A DNA stretch of 64,000 nt from Vibrio sp. UBA2441 (GTDB taxonomy: Bacteria > Pseudomonadota > Gammaproteobacteria > Enterobacterales > Vibrionaceae), in NCBI GenBank assembly GCA_002342685.1, contig DDQN01000037.1, positions 16,825 to 80,824 of the forward strand. Direction: 5' to 3'. The notes under the pieces are model-generated. The model was not told the origin of the DNA, did no database searches, and saw only the letters and a list, made by a program, of their open reading frames with translations. Of this stretch, positions 8,302 through 17,862 are shown piece after piece; position 1 is the stretch's first letter, and every line of letters starts with the position of its first letter. A program made the position numbers and the translations under genes.

Positions 8302-9642
8302 ATGAACATCTTACTCGCGCATTTTCGCGTCGGTGAAACCGATGGCGTATCATTAGAAATGGACAAATGGAAATGGGCATTAGAGGCGTTAGGTCATAAG
8401 GTTTATTATCTGGCCGGAAGCAGTGGGAATTGCGAGGCAGAGTGTATTGAGTCACTGCACTATCTGGATCCGCTTAACGACAAAATCATACAAAATGCCT
8501 ATGTCGAACTTACCGATTACAGCAGTGATGAGCAACTCGTTGTGGCCATTGAACATCGGGCAGAGGTTATTTCTAAGCAAGTGATAGAGGTAATTAAACG
8601 CTTAAATATAGATATTATTGTTCCAAATAATATTTGGTCGTTAGGCTACCACCTTCCAGCTGCCATAGGCATTCACAGGGCGGTGGAGCAAACGGGGATT
8701 CAGGCTATTTGTCATCATCATGATTTTCATTGGGAGCGGGACAAATATTCCGCTCCTACATCAGAAAAAATCACCGACTTATTAAATCAATATTTTCCAC
8801 CAAAACATGCTGGCATACAGCATTGCGTGATAAACCATATAGCTCAGAGAGAATTAAAATCTCGGCGAAACATCGACTCTCACGTGGTCCCCAATGTCTT
8901 TGACTTCCATGGCAGTGACTGGAAAATTGATGAATATAACCTAGATTTACGCCAGCGTTTTTCCATTCGCGACAATGACATTATCTTCCTGCAAGCTACT
9001 CGAATTGTAGCGAGAAAAGGAATAGAGCTCGCTATCGATCATATTGCTGAAATTGGCCGACAAAAAAGTACTCTCTTGGGGAGAACACTGTATAACGGGA
9101 AGGTATTTAATACAGATAGTCGCCTGATACTTGTTTTAGCCGGAATGTGTGAAGAAGAAAGTTACCAGGAAAAGCTGACAGCGAAAGCCGACAAACTCGG
9201 CGTAGAGTTACTTTTTATTAATGAATGGGTTGGTCATTCTCGCTCGGAAGTAAATGGTGAAAAAATATATTCTCTCTGGGATATATACGCTCATGCCGAT
9301 ATTATTACCTACCCCAGTTTATTAGAAGGTTGGGGAAACCAGTTTTTAGAAGGATTAATCGCTCAAATCCCCATGGTTGTTTATCGTTATCCTGTTTATG
9401 CTACCGACATTGAAGAATTCCATTTCGATATCATAGATTTGGGTGAGCAACACGAGCTCGATGATAATGGTCTTGCCTATATCGATCATGAGCTAAATAC
9501 AAAGGCAACCAAAGAAACCATTCGTTTTTTATTAGAGGCAGAAAATAGAAATGAAAAGATGAAGCGGAATTATCAAATAGGAGAAAATAACTTTTCTTAT
9601 CCCGTTCTCAGTAAAATACTCAATTCTATTTTTTCGCAATAA
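8302..9642 (+). CDS. GT4-like retaining glycosyltransferase, possibly acting on glucosylglycerate
   Basis: A 446-residue GT-B glycosyltransferase. The N-terminus (ILLAHFRVGETDGVSLEMDKW) carries the Gly-rich acceptor loop of GT4 enzymes. The C-terminal half has the nucleotide-sugar region with TYPSLLEGWGNQFLEG at about residues 334-349, equivalent to the E-x7-E motif. No signal peptide or membrane helix. It is divergent from the GH13_18 phosphorylase and shares its operator region, so the two probably act on related metabolites. One hypothesis is a mannosylglucosylglycerate-synthase-like activity. The family resemblance is from memory and unverified; the donor and acceptor are unknown. Confidence 0.7.
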   Translation: MNILLAHFRVGETDGVSLEMDKWKWALEALGHKVYYLAGSSGNCEAECIESLHYLDPLNDKIIQNAYVELTDYSSDEQLVVAIEHRAEVISKQVIEVIKRLNIDIIVPNNIWSLGYHLPAAIGIHRAVEQTGIQAICHHHDFHWERDKYSAPTSEKITDLLNQYFPPKHAGIQHCVINHIAQRELKSRRNIDSHVVPNVFDFHGSDWKIDEYNLDLRQRFSIRDNDIIFLQATRIVARKGIELAIDHIAEIGRQKSTLLGRTLYNGKVFNTDSRLILVLAGMCEEESYQEKLTAKADKLGVELLFINEWVGHSRSEVNGEKIYSLWDIYAHADIITYPSLLEGWGNQFLEGLIAQIPMVVYRYPVYATDIEEFHFDIIDLGEQHELDDNGLAYIDHELNTKATKETIRFLLEAENRNEKMKRNYQIGENNFSYPVLSKILNSIFSQ

Positions 9643-9647
9643 ATTGA

Positions 9648-9673
9648 AGGCCTGTAATTTCGCTTACAGGCCT
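9648..9673. terminator. Bidirectional terminator between glycosyltransferase and TauE genes
   Basis: AGGCCTGTAA / TTACAGGCCT, 10-bp perfect stem with a 6-base loop, begins 5 bases after the glycosyltransferase stop. A smaller palindrome CTGATTTAATCAG follows directly, then CTTTTCT. The convergent gene ends at 9717. Confidence 0.8.
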
Positions 9674-9716
9674 CTGATTTAATCAGCTTTTCTACGCTGA
9701 ACCTTGCATTTTGAGA

Positions 9717-10493
9717 TCATTTAGCTACATACACATCATAGAAATAGTAGCCAGTGATGGAAAAACTAATAACGATAACTATATTACGAATCCAGACTTG
9801 AGGCAGGGATCTGGAAATTTTTGCAGCAAAAAAACCACCAATCAATGAGCCTGATAACACAATTATACCGGAATACCAGTCTATGGCCCCTTCAATAATA
9901 AACAGACCAATGGCAACCATAGCGACACATGATGAGATCAGCAATTTAATACCATTCATTACATTAATGTTCTGATAGCCTGCAAGCGCCAAATAGCTTA
10001 AAGAGATAATGCCAAGCCCTGCATTAAAAAAACCACCATAAAGGCAAACTAACAACAAAAGTGCCGAAAGTAAGTGAACACCTAGTGCAGATGCATGCTT
10101 GTGGATGTGCGCCATCTTTTTTAAATAGTGGTTCAATTTACCACCAAAGACAAATAACAGGCTCGCGAACAATAACAGCCATGGAATTGTCTGTAAAAAA
10201 ACCTGTTCAGGGGTTTGAAGCAATAACCATGCGCCGGCGCTGCCGCCAACGAAACTCAAGACGACAATCAGAGGTAATTTCTGCTTGTCATTAGCAATGT
10301 CTTTTCTGAAAGCATACGCGCCACTTAAATAACCCGCGCAGGAGGCGAAGGTATTGGTTGCATTCGCTATTATCGGTGGGATACCAACAAACATTAATGC
10401 CGGAAAGGTAATGAAACTTCCTCCACCAGCAATAGAGTTGAGAATTCCACCCAAAAAACCTGCGAGAAATAAAATGCTCCCCTCAAATAACAT
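9717..10493 (-). CDS. TauE/SafE-family membrane permease
   Basis: A 258-residue protein with about eight membrane helices in two repeats. The first repeat carries the Gly/Asn-rich segment GGILNSIAGGGSFITFP and the second GGFFNAGLGIISLSYL; both are hallmarks of the family. Members export or import sulfite, sulfoacetate, taurine-related or other small anions. Nothing nearby fixes the substrate. Its start lies 36 bases after the phosphodiesterase stop and no terminator is visible between them, so they may be co-transcribed. Confidence 0.88.
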   Translation of the reverse strand: MLFEGSILFLAGFLGGILNSIAGGGSFITFPALMFVGIPPIIANATNTFASCAGYLSGAYAFRKDIANDKQKLPLIVVLSFVGGSAGAWLLLQTPEQVFLQTIPWLLLFASLLFVFGGKLNHYLKKMAHIHKHASALGVHLLSALLLLVCLYGGFFNAGLGIISLSYLALAGYQNINVMNGIKLLISSCVAMVAIGLFIIEGAIDWYSGIIVLSGSLIGGFFAAKISRSLPQVWIRNIVIVISFSITGYYFYDVYVAK

Positions 10494-10529
10494 TGACCTC
10501 TCCTTGATGCATAATCAGTTGGTTTCCAC

Positions 10530-12239
10530 TTATACTATCAAGTTACAGGTTAACGTCCCCTCATCCAACCAAATACTGAAATCATCACTCATTTCTAATG
10601 CATCTTCCACTAGTAACGGACTAGACATTAAATATCCCTGCAACGTATTGACTTCCATTTGCTTAAAGCTTTCGAGCATACTCACCGTTTCTATCCCCTC
10701 AACGGTAATTGATACATTTTTGTCCGAGCAAATTTTAGTCAGAAACTGCATATAATGAAGCGGTTCGCTGGCACGCATCACCTCTTTCGCCAACTCTTTA
10801 TCTATTTTTACCTGATCAAATGGGAGTTTAAAGAAGCTAGTCAATGAACTATAACCTGCCCCGAAATCGTCCATTGCCAGGCTGAATCCTATCGCTTTTA
10901 ATTGCTCCATTTGGCTATTTGCCTGAAGTTGGTTGTCAATCAGCACAGATTCGGTCAGTTCTAACACCACCATCTGAGGGTCAACACCTGTCTGCTTTAC
11001 AATTCTCTTCGCTGTATGCGGGAAACGCCCATCAAGTAACTGAAGTGCCGATACATTAACGTTGATACGTACATTACTATTCCATTTCTGGTTATACATT
11101 GATATAAATTGGCAAGCTTGTCGTAGGATACTTTCCCCCAGTTGCGATATAAGACCTTGTCTTTCGGCCACTGGAATAAATTCATCCGGATATATCTTAC
11201 CGATAGAAGACTTTTCCCAACGGGCCAGAGCCTCAAAGCTATGAAGTTTACTTGTCTTTGCATTCACTATGGGTTGCATGCGTGCTGTAATATCCTGATT
11301 TTCTATCGCTTTTTTTAACTGACTTTCAATATAAAAGAAGTGTTCTACTTTTTGTTTATTACTTGAATTACAAATAGCCCAACGACAAGGTTCATGACGA
11401 TAGGCGTATTCACATGTTTTCGAGGCCCAGCTAAAAACCTCTTCAGCGGATTTTTTGTTGGATAGGTACTGATAAGCACCAATATAAACATCCCCTGCAT
11501 ATAGCTGATTAGATTGGCTTGACAGCGATCGGAAAAGAGACATAAATGACTGGCAGCTCTCAGCCAGATCATTATCAGCTAAGGCACTGGTTATCAAAAC
11601 AGAAAAAGAGTCGGTACTATTTCGGTAACAGACACTTTGATACTTATCGAAAATGGTTAAGCATTGAACCATTCGTGTAACAATTTCTTCGATAACGGTT
11701 ACACCATATCGATTAATGTATGATTTTATTTTATCAAGATGGATATGAACAAGCGTAGCATTGCAAGATATTGAGTTCATATCAACGAGTAACTTGTCAC
11801 TGTTGGGTAAACCGCTCACCTTGTCAAAATAGGCCAATTTGTGTACGTAGGATTCCATATTTCTTTGTTCAGTGATATCACGGTGGTTACCGACCATATA
11901 TGAGCTATCACCATCTTTTTTGACGATCCCAGTCGCTTCTATCCAACAAAAACTACCGTCTTTTTTGAACACTCTATAGTGATTCACTAGTTGTTGATTT
12001 AAAACGCTTCCACTTCGATGAGATTCGATCAAGAGTGAGAGGCTTTCCTGATCCGAGGGATGGACAATATCAATCCAGTCGGCAAGCGTAGAGTCTTGCG
12101 TAGAGATGGCAAACTGTTGATAAAATGTTTGATTGTAGAACACCACATTTCCTGTGGTATCCATTATCCACAAACCTTCATTAGCATTATTAAACATACT
12201 AATAAACATGGATATTTTATTTTGCGAGAGTTCCAACAA
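10530..12239 (-). CDS. PAS-GGDEF(degenerate)-EAL cyclic-di-GMP phosphodiesterase
   Basis: 569 residues: a PAS domain at about 10-128 ending in the PAC segment GNHRDITEQ, a GGDEF-like domain at 129-290, then EAL at 305-560. The GGDEF signature is replaced by NSTDSF (207-212), so diguanylate cyclase activity is not expected. The EAL domain keeps FEALARW (EAL 336-338), the NVNVSA segment, ELTES and DDFGAGYSS, so it should hydrolyse c-di-GMP. No membrane helices: a soluble sensor whose PAS ligand is unknown. It lies 187 bases downstream of the GGDEF-EAL response regulator on the same strand. Confidence 0.9.
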   Translation of the reverse strand: MLELSQNKISMFISMFNNANEGLWIMDTTGNVVFYNQTFYQQFAISTQDSTLADWIDIVHPSDQESLSLLIESHRSGSVLNQQLVNHYRVFKKDGSFCWIEATGIVKKDGDSSYMVGNHRDITEQRNMESYVHKLAYFDKVSGLPNSDKLLVDMNSISCNATLVHIHLDKIKSYINRYGVTVIEEIVTRMVQCLTIFDKYQSVCYRNSTDSFSVLITSALADNDLAESCQSFMSLFRSLSSQSNQLYAGDVYIGAYQYLSNKKSAEEVFSWASKTCEYAYRHEPCRWAICNSSNKQKVEHFFYIESQLKKAIENQDITARMQPIVNAKTSKLHSFEALARWEKSSIGKIYPDEFIPVAERQGLISQLGESILRQACQFISMYNQKWNSNVRINVNVSALQLLDGRFPHTAKRIVKQTGVDPQMVVLELTESVLIDNQLQANSQMEQLKAIGFSLAMDDFGAGYSSLTSFFKLPFDQVKIDKELAKEVMRASEPLHYMQFLTKICSDKNVSITVEGIETVSMLESFKQMEVNTLQGYLMSSPLLVEDALEMSDDFSIWLDEGTLTCNLIV

Positions 12240-12426
12240 GCCACCACAACGGAATTTTAATTAATAGTCATTCTTAAACTTCATGCACTGATATTCAGGG
12301 TGACACAATTTTTTTTGTAATAATGTGTTGCAAATCAATTGTTTTTATTTCAGCACACTCTAAATGAATAATAATGTTCCTTTAAATTAAAAACCGCGCA
12401 TCAGCTTATCAATATACACATGAAAA

Positions 12427-14526
12427 TTAATTAATTCCGCTCGTTTTTTTAAACTCAAATTCAAACTCTTCTAGCATCACCATAATCTTCTCTGCACTTA
12501 CTGGTCGCGAATAATAATACCCTTGAATAAGCTCACAGCCATACATACGCAAACAATCCGCTTGCTCTTTTGTTTCTACGCCTTCAGCAACAACCTGCAA
12601 TCCGAGATTTCTGGCAAAACTCACTATAGACTTAATAATAGCGACGTCTTTTTGTTCATGCGGGATATGGTCCACAAATGTTTTATCTATCTTCAGTGTT
12701 GTAATAGGAAGATTTTTGAGTTGTGAAAACGATGAATATCCAGTACCAAAATCGTCAATGGCCATTTTTATGCCCTGATTACTCAATGTCCTCAACGTAT
12801 CCTGACTATGCCCGCTATCAGAACTATTCTCTATCAAATAATCTTCTGTTATCTCAAGTTCAAACAGCTCTGCACTAACCTGTGCTTTCTTCAATTCATT
12901 TTCTATAAAATAACTTAGTTCCTGACTATGCAATTGCCTACCGGACACGTTTACCGCAATGGACAGCTCATGACACGCAGTGCCCTGCCACTGCTTTAAT
13001 TGTTCTATGGCCTTCACAATTACCCACTTACCTAACGGGATAATTAAACCAGTCTCTTCAGCCACAGGAATAAAGTCGGCAGGCGAAACGGCAGGTAAAG
13101 CCCCCCTATTCCAGCGTAACAAAGCCTCTACACCAACTATTTTTCCTGATTCAGGTAACACTTTGGGCTGATAGACCAAATTGAAGCGTTCCTTCTCCAG
13201 AGCTTCCCGTAGGTCATTTTCCAAAGTCCACTGCTTAAGAGTTTCAATAGTCAGTTCATCAGAATAAAAGGCCAGCCTCTGTGCGTCCGACCGTTTCGCC
13301 TGATACATTGCCGTATCCGCATTTCTAAGCAGTTCTTCTTGAGTTGACCCGTTATCTGGATAAAGACTAATACCAATACTAGCTTCAATATAAACCGGTT
13401 TCTCCTGCAAATTAAACGGCTGTTGAAACAAATTCAGTACTCTCTGAGTTAGATGAATAACATCTTGTTCATGCTCTACGGCATCCAATGTAATGGCAAA
13501 TTCGTCCCCTCCCAATCTGGCAACAGCATCATAACTTCGGATCACCCCACTTAGTCTGTTCGCCACTTCAATCAGCAAGGTATCACCCACATCATGACCC
13601 AGAGAATCATTAATGTTTTTGAACCTGTCCAGATCGATATAAAGCAGTGCCACCTTTCGCTTGTAACGCTCAGCCCGCAAAATTGCCCGATCTAATAACT
13701 GCTGAAATAACAACCGGTTGGGAAGATCCGTTAAGGTATCGTGATTGGCAATATGTGAGAGACGGGCCTGAGATTTTTTCAGTTCAGAAATATCCTGAAT
13801 AGTACCAACAACCGTAGTAGTACTATCGTTCAACTTTTGTCCTTGCATATGCACGTAGATAAAATCTTGCTCGGACAACATCACCTTAATGTCCAAGTTG
13901 AATTTTTGCCCTTCGGCTAAAGCGCGCTGGAGCAAAACTCGAAGATTTAGTTGTTCCGATGGATGGGCCATTCGGACCAAAACCTCCAGCCCTTGGTCAT
14001 GCTGAGAGTGAGTTAAAGAGAGCATTTTCACTATCTGTCGTGATAACTTCAATTGGTCAATATCACCGTCTAACTCCCAATAGCCTAGTCGCGCGATCTT
14101 CTGAGCATGCTCTAACTTACGTTCGCTATTTCTTAAAGCAATAACGTTTCTATTTGCTCTTAAAACATAACGAATATGGTGACCAATTAATGACCAGTTA
14201 ATTGGTTTAACAATAAAATCGGTCGCGCCTAATTCATAGGCTTTTTCAATAGACTCTTTGTCGTCCATGCCAGTGATCATAACCACAGGAACATCTTGCC
14301 CACGGCTGGAGTCACGAATGAACTGACACACGTCGAAACCACTGAGTTTAGGTAAATCAACATCCAGAAGCACTAGCGAGAAGTTATACTCACTATATAA
14401 ATCTAACGCTTGTGCACCATCAACAGCTTCATAAATGGTATACAGTTCAAGCGAGGACAATGCTTCCCTTAATAATAAACGGGTCATTTCATCATCATCG
14501 ACTATCAATATTAATTTTCTGTCCAT
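12427..14526 (-). CDS. Response regulator REC-PAS-GGDEF-EAL
   Basis: 699 residues: a receiver domain at about 5-122 with phosphoacceptor D55 (LVLLDVDLP) and K107 in VKP, a PAS-like region at 140-250, GGDEF at 252-420 and EAL at 440-690. GGDEF is intact (RLGGDEF, 337-343) with an RSYD inhibitory site five residues upstream (330-333). EAL is intact (VEALLRW) with DDFGTGYSS. Both activities are therefore possible, and phosphorylation may set the balance. It is 7 bases behind the hybrid kinase stop, so the kinase is its probable phosphodonor. Last gene of the TonB receptor-YfiR-kinase operon. Confidence 0.93.
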   Translation of the reverse strand: MDRKLILIVDDDEMTRLLLREALSSLELYTIYEAVDGAQALDLYSEYNFSLVLLDVDLPKLSGFDVCQFIRDSSRGQDVPVVMITGMDDKESIEKAYELGATDFIVKPINWSLIGHHIRYVLRANRNVIALRNSERKLEHAQKIARLGYWELDGDIDQLKLSRQIVKMLSLTHSQHDQGLEVLVRMAHPSEQLNLRVLLQRALAEGQKFNLDIKVMLSEQDFIYVHMQGQKLNDSTTTVVGTIQDISELKKSQARLSHIANHDTLTDLPNRLLFQQLLDRAILRAERYKRKVALLYIDLDRFKNINDSLGHDVGDTLLIEVANRLSGVIRSYDAVARLGGDEFAITLDAVEHEQDVIHLTQRVLNLFQQPFNLQEKPVYIEASIGISLYPDNGSTQEELLRNADTAMYQAKRSDAQRLAFYSDELTIETLKQWTLENDLREALEKERFNLVYQPKVLPESGKIVGVEALLRWNRGALPAVSPADFIPVAEETGLIIPLGKWVIVKAIEQLKQWQGTACHELSIAVNVSGRQLHSQELSYFIENELKKAQVSAELFELEITEDYLIENSSDSGHSQDTLRTLSNQGIKMAIDDFGTGYSSFSQLKNLPITTLKIDKTFVDHIPHEQKDVAIIKSIVSFARNLGLQVVAEGVETKEQADCLRMYGCELIQGYYYSRPVSAEKIMVMLEEFEFEFKKTSGIN

Positions 14527-14533
14527 ATCTCGA

Positions 14534-17296
14534 TTACCCTATCTCTGAAACTGTTAATCCCTGTTGCGCAAAATACAACTGAACCCGTTCTGATTCTTTA
14601 TCAATCATAACGATCGTTTCTGGTATTTTGCTGGTAGCGTTGTTTGTAGCTGCCTCTTCCAGTTGTTTGCACAACAGAGATAGCCGAACAGCCCCCACAT
14701 TGGCACTACTCGATTTCAAACTATGCGCCAGACTTCTGACTTTTTCGATATCAGTAAGCGGCGTATCTTCTAAAAGTGTTTCTACCGTATGATTTAGTGT
14801 CAGCAAGAAAAGGCTTACAACTTTATCAACCAAAACATGTGCCGCTTCGGGCTTCAGTGCCACTATATTTTGTAACGCCTGAGGATCTACAGGAGATTCA
14901 TTATTGGCATTGTTGGAAACACCCTTCTCAAGCCCCGTACCCTTATCAGAAAGCCATGGTGAAAGGACATCAAACATTTGTTCAACCGTGAATGGTTTAC
15001 TAAGATAACCATCCATCCCAGCTTGCAAACACGTTTCCATATCTCCTTCCATCGCATTTGCAGTCAGTGCAATGATAGGAAGCTTCTCTTGTTTTCCTAT
15101 CGAGTGTTCCCAGCCCCGTATCTGTTTAGTCGCTTTTAATCCATCCAACTCTGGCATTTGAACATCCATCAAAATGAGGTCATAGCTTTTAGTTGTTGCC
15201 ATAGCTACCGCTTCTAATCCATTCTCTGCCAGTTCTACCTGTAAGCCACAAGACTCCAACATAATCATGGCCACCTCTTGATTAACTAAATTATCCTCAG
15301 CCAGCAAAATACGGTGCACTGTTTCAAACCGAGTATTAGTCACCAAGCGTGGGGCAGCCACGCGCTTATGTTGAACATCTAATCCGAATGCATCGACTAA
15401 GCATTGGTATAGCTCTTTTTGCAGTACAGGCTTATGCAGCACATAAATATTTTCTTTTTTCAGCTGCTCAGCCGATTCATCATTTGTGGCACTAAACATA
15501 ACCAGGTTAGGTGTATGTGCAGAAAAAGACTGGCGAATTTCATTGGCTAACAACACACCGTTGATGCCAGCCATTTGTTTGGATATAAATACTAAATCGT
15601 ATTGAGCTAGGTTCTGTTCACATTGCTCCATCATTTTTAACGCTTGTGCACCACTTGTAGCATGGTCACATAACAACCCAAATGTGCTCAGTTGTTGTTG
15701 AAATACGTGAACACCTACTTGATTGTCATCCACAATCAACAACTGCTTATTTTTAAGCTGTTGAAGATCCATCATTTCATCAATTTCACCGCTTTTTACC
15801 TGAGGCAGCGCGACATCAAATGAAAAACAGCTTCCAACATTGAGCTTTGAAGTCACCGTTAAGTCGCCGCCCATCATGCGGATCATCTTACGTGCAATAG
15901 ACAATCCCAGCCCAGTTCCTCCAAATTTGCGTGTGGTTGTGCCATCAGCCTGAGAAAATGATGTGAATATATGATCTAACTTCTCTTCTGCTATGCCGAT
16001 TCCCGTGTCTTCTACATCGAAACAAATAGATTTACTCATATTGCATTCATAGACGCGTAAAATAACTTGACCTGAATTAGTAAATTTCAGCGCGTTATTT
16101 AACAGGTTACCTATTACTTGCCTTAAACGAACAGGATCGCCTAAATAATACCTATGTAACGTGGGCGGCACGGATAATACCAACTCGAGCTGTTTTTTAT
16201 AGGCCGGCTCAGAATACAAACTACCAAGCCCTTCGATTAACTCCCGCAAATCAAACTTAACCGCTTCTAATTCCATTTTGCCCGCTTCAATTTTTGAGAA
16301 GTCTAATATGTCATTGATGATTGAAAGCAGGTTTTTCCCTGATTGATAAACTGTTTCGGTGTAGTGTTTTTGCCGTGGGTCGAGCGAACTTTTCAATAGT
16401 AGTTCCGCCATGCCCAAAACTCCGTTCATGGGTGTGCGTATTTCATGACTCATTGTTGCCAAAAATTCACTTTTGGCTTTATTAATCTCTTCTGCATGTT
16501 CTTTTGCTGATACCAACTCCAAGGTTCGCTTAGCAACCTCATTTTCAAGAATGTCTCTGTGATTAGCCAGTACTTTATCTCGCTCTTCAACCTGCTCTAG
16601 CATCATGTTAAATCCATCGATTAGCGCACCAATTTCATCCACTCTGTTACTAGGAATTCGTATATGGTAATCCTTCTCTCTCGAAACTTGCTGCATAACT
16701 TCAGTTAGCTGAATGATAGGGCTAGAAATCGAACGCTGCATTCGATCGGCAAAAAGAAAAGCAGCAATAGTCCCAACAAAAATACAAAATGGTGCAAACA
16801 TAAATTGCACTACCAGTTGTTGCCTTAATTGACTGAGGTCATCAATTAAAGCGACATAACCAACCAGTTGGTTGTCTAAGATAATGGGCTCCAGATGGAA
16901 CAAAAGTCCATTTTTTTTTCCTGCCCTGAAGCTCTGAAGGTGGATATTTAACCTGTCATCTTCCATCTTAGCCAGAAACTCCGGCTTAACGTATTCTGCT
17001 AATAGGTTCTCTTGAAAATCATAGATTCTGCCCATGACAATTTCTGGTTTTGCTCGCAGGCTTTCTAATGTTTCGTTTGCGTCAACCTCATCCATAAAGC
17101 TAATAGCAGCAGTACTTTGGGAAGCAAGCAAACGGCCAAGTGTGGACAGCTCACCTTTGGTATTATCGTAGCTATATTGATATTGAATAAAACCCATCAT
17201 GCTGGTGATAATTAGTGCAACCAGAGAACCAGACAGCAGTCCTATTGAGGTAAGGCGGCTTCTTAGTGAAAAATGACGGAATAGGTTTCTTATCAT
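14534..17296 (-). CDS. Membrane hybrid histidine kinase with YfiN-like periplasmic sensor domain
   Basis: 920 residues with BarA-like layout. Helix 1 at about 14-38, periplasmic domain 39-158, helix 2 at 162-183, HAMP 184-237, HisKA with H284 (TMSHEIRTPMNG), HATPase to about 500, two receiver domains, and an HPt with H858 (LAHSLKSSS). In receiver 1 the phosphoacceptor is replaced by S572 (DLVFISKQM), so it is probably a dead receiver; receiver 2 is intact (D711, LILMDVQMP). The periplasmic stretch with ASQSTAAISFMDE and ETLESLRAKPEI resembles the CHASE8 domain of the diguanylate cyclase YfiN. A yfiR-like gene overlaps its start by 4 bases (ATGA). Phosphotransfer from H858 to the adjacent regulator is expected. 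Confidence 0.92.
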   Translation of the reverse strand: MIRNLFRHFSLRSRLTSIGLLSGSLVALIITSMMGFIQYQYSYDNTKGELSTLGRLLASQSTAAISFMDEVDANETLESLRAKPEIVMGRIYDFQENLLAEYVKPEFLAKMEDDRLNIHLQSFRAGKKNGLLFHLEPIILDNQLVGYVALIDDLSQLRQQLVVQFMFAPFCIFVGTIAAFLFADRMQRSISSPIIQLTEVMQQVSREKDYHIRIPSNRVDEIGALIDGFNMMLEQVEERDKVLANHRDILENEVAKRTLELVSAKEHAEEINKAKSEFLATMSHEIRTPMNGVLGMAELLLKSSLDPRQKHYTETVYQSGKNLLSIINDILDFSKIEAGKMELEAVKFDLRELIEGLGSLYSEPAYKKQLELVLSVPPTLHRYYLGDPVRLRQVIGNLLNNALKFTNSGQVILRVYECNMSKSICFDVEDTGIGIAEEKLDHIFTSFSQADGTTTRKFGGTGLGLSIARKMIRMMGGDLTVTSKLNVGSCFSFDVALPQVKSGEIDEMMDLQQLKNKQLLIVDDNQVGVHVFQQQLSTFGLLCDHATSGAQALKMMEQCEQNLAQYDLVFISKQMAGINGVLLANEIRQSFSAHTPNLVMFSATNDESAEQLKKENIYVLHKPVLQKELYQCLVDAFGLDVQHKRVAAPRLVTNTRFETVHRILLAEDNLVNQEVAMIMLESCGLQVELAENGLEAVAMATTKSYDLILMDVQMPELDGLKATKQIRGWEHSIGKQEKLPIIALTANAMEGDMETCLQAGMDGYLSKPFTVEQMFDVLSPWLSDKGTGLEKGVSNNANNESPVDPQALQNIVALKPEAAHVLVDKVVSLFLLTLNHTVETLLEDTPLTDIEKVRSLAHSLKSSSANVGAVRLSLLCKQLEEAATNNATSKIPETIVMIDKESERVQLYFAQQGLTVSEIG

Positions 17297-17856
17297 TTCC
17301 GACCTCCTTCACTCATTAAAGCAAGCTTAAGCAACTTGGAACTCATCTTAAGATCAATTTCAGATAGTAATGGACGACTTATCTCGAACCTGAGCTTATG
17401 TTGTTTCTCGAGCAAGTTAACTAACCCGCCTTGACGGAGAAATCTCTCATCATCACTAATGGTTAAAACTGAATCTACATTGACCAAGGAGAGTACATAT
17501 CGATAACGACGTCTTTCAGATGAACTGACATAAAGGGCATGGCACTGAATAAAATCACTTTCTTTTTCGAGATCTATGATGGAAATTGAATGGACAGATA
17601 ATGGCCGACCATTGAGCTTTTTCAGCTCCTCAATAACTTCGCCCTTTCCATACAGGCATAGTTTAAACAACCTCATATTTTTACCCAGAGAATACTCCGG
17701 CCAGCGGGTAAATTTGGCGATGTTATAAACATAAGCCGCTTTTAAACCAGCTAGAGTCTGAACTTCAGCCGTCACTGGAAAACAAACTGTTATTGAAAAA
17801 ATAAACAGGATGGCTTTTCGTTTATACCTTAAAAAATCAGCCACTAATTTCATCAA
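17293..17856 (-). CDS. YfiR-family (DUF4154) periplasmic protein
   Basis: 187 residues with an N-terminal hydrophobic segment ending near FPVTA, consistent with a signal peptide. The mature start LAGLKAAYVYNIAKFTRWPE is the conserved opening of YfiR/DUF4154. Further family marks are LCLYGKGEV, CHALYVSSSE, and LTISDDERFLRQGGLVNL. In Pseudomonas, YfiR binds the periplasmic domain of YfiN and holds it inactive. Here the partner is probably the hybrid kinase encoded immediately downstream (4-base overlap). The TonB receptor gene lies 6 bases upstream. Confidence 0.88.
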   Translation of the reverse strand: MMKLVADFLRYKRKAILFIFSITVCFPVTAEVQTLAGLKAAYVYNIAKFTRWPEYSLGKNMRLFKLCLYGKGEVIEELKKLNGRPLSVHSISIIDLEKESDFIQCHALYVSSSERRRYRYVLSLVNVDSVLTISDDERFLRQGGLVNLLEKQHKLRFEISRPLLSEIDLKMSSKLLKLALMSEGGRK

Positions 17857-17862
17857 TAATTA

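Noticed and set aside
13391..13402. AAACCGGTTT within the GGDEF-EAL gene, similar to the LacI operator
   Set aside because: It is inside coding sequence, shorter than the 14-bp palindrome, and encodes conserved protein; probably chance.
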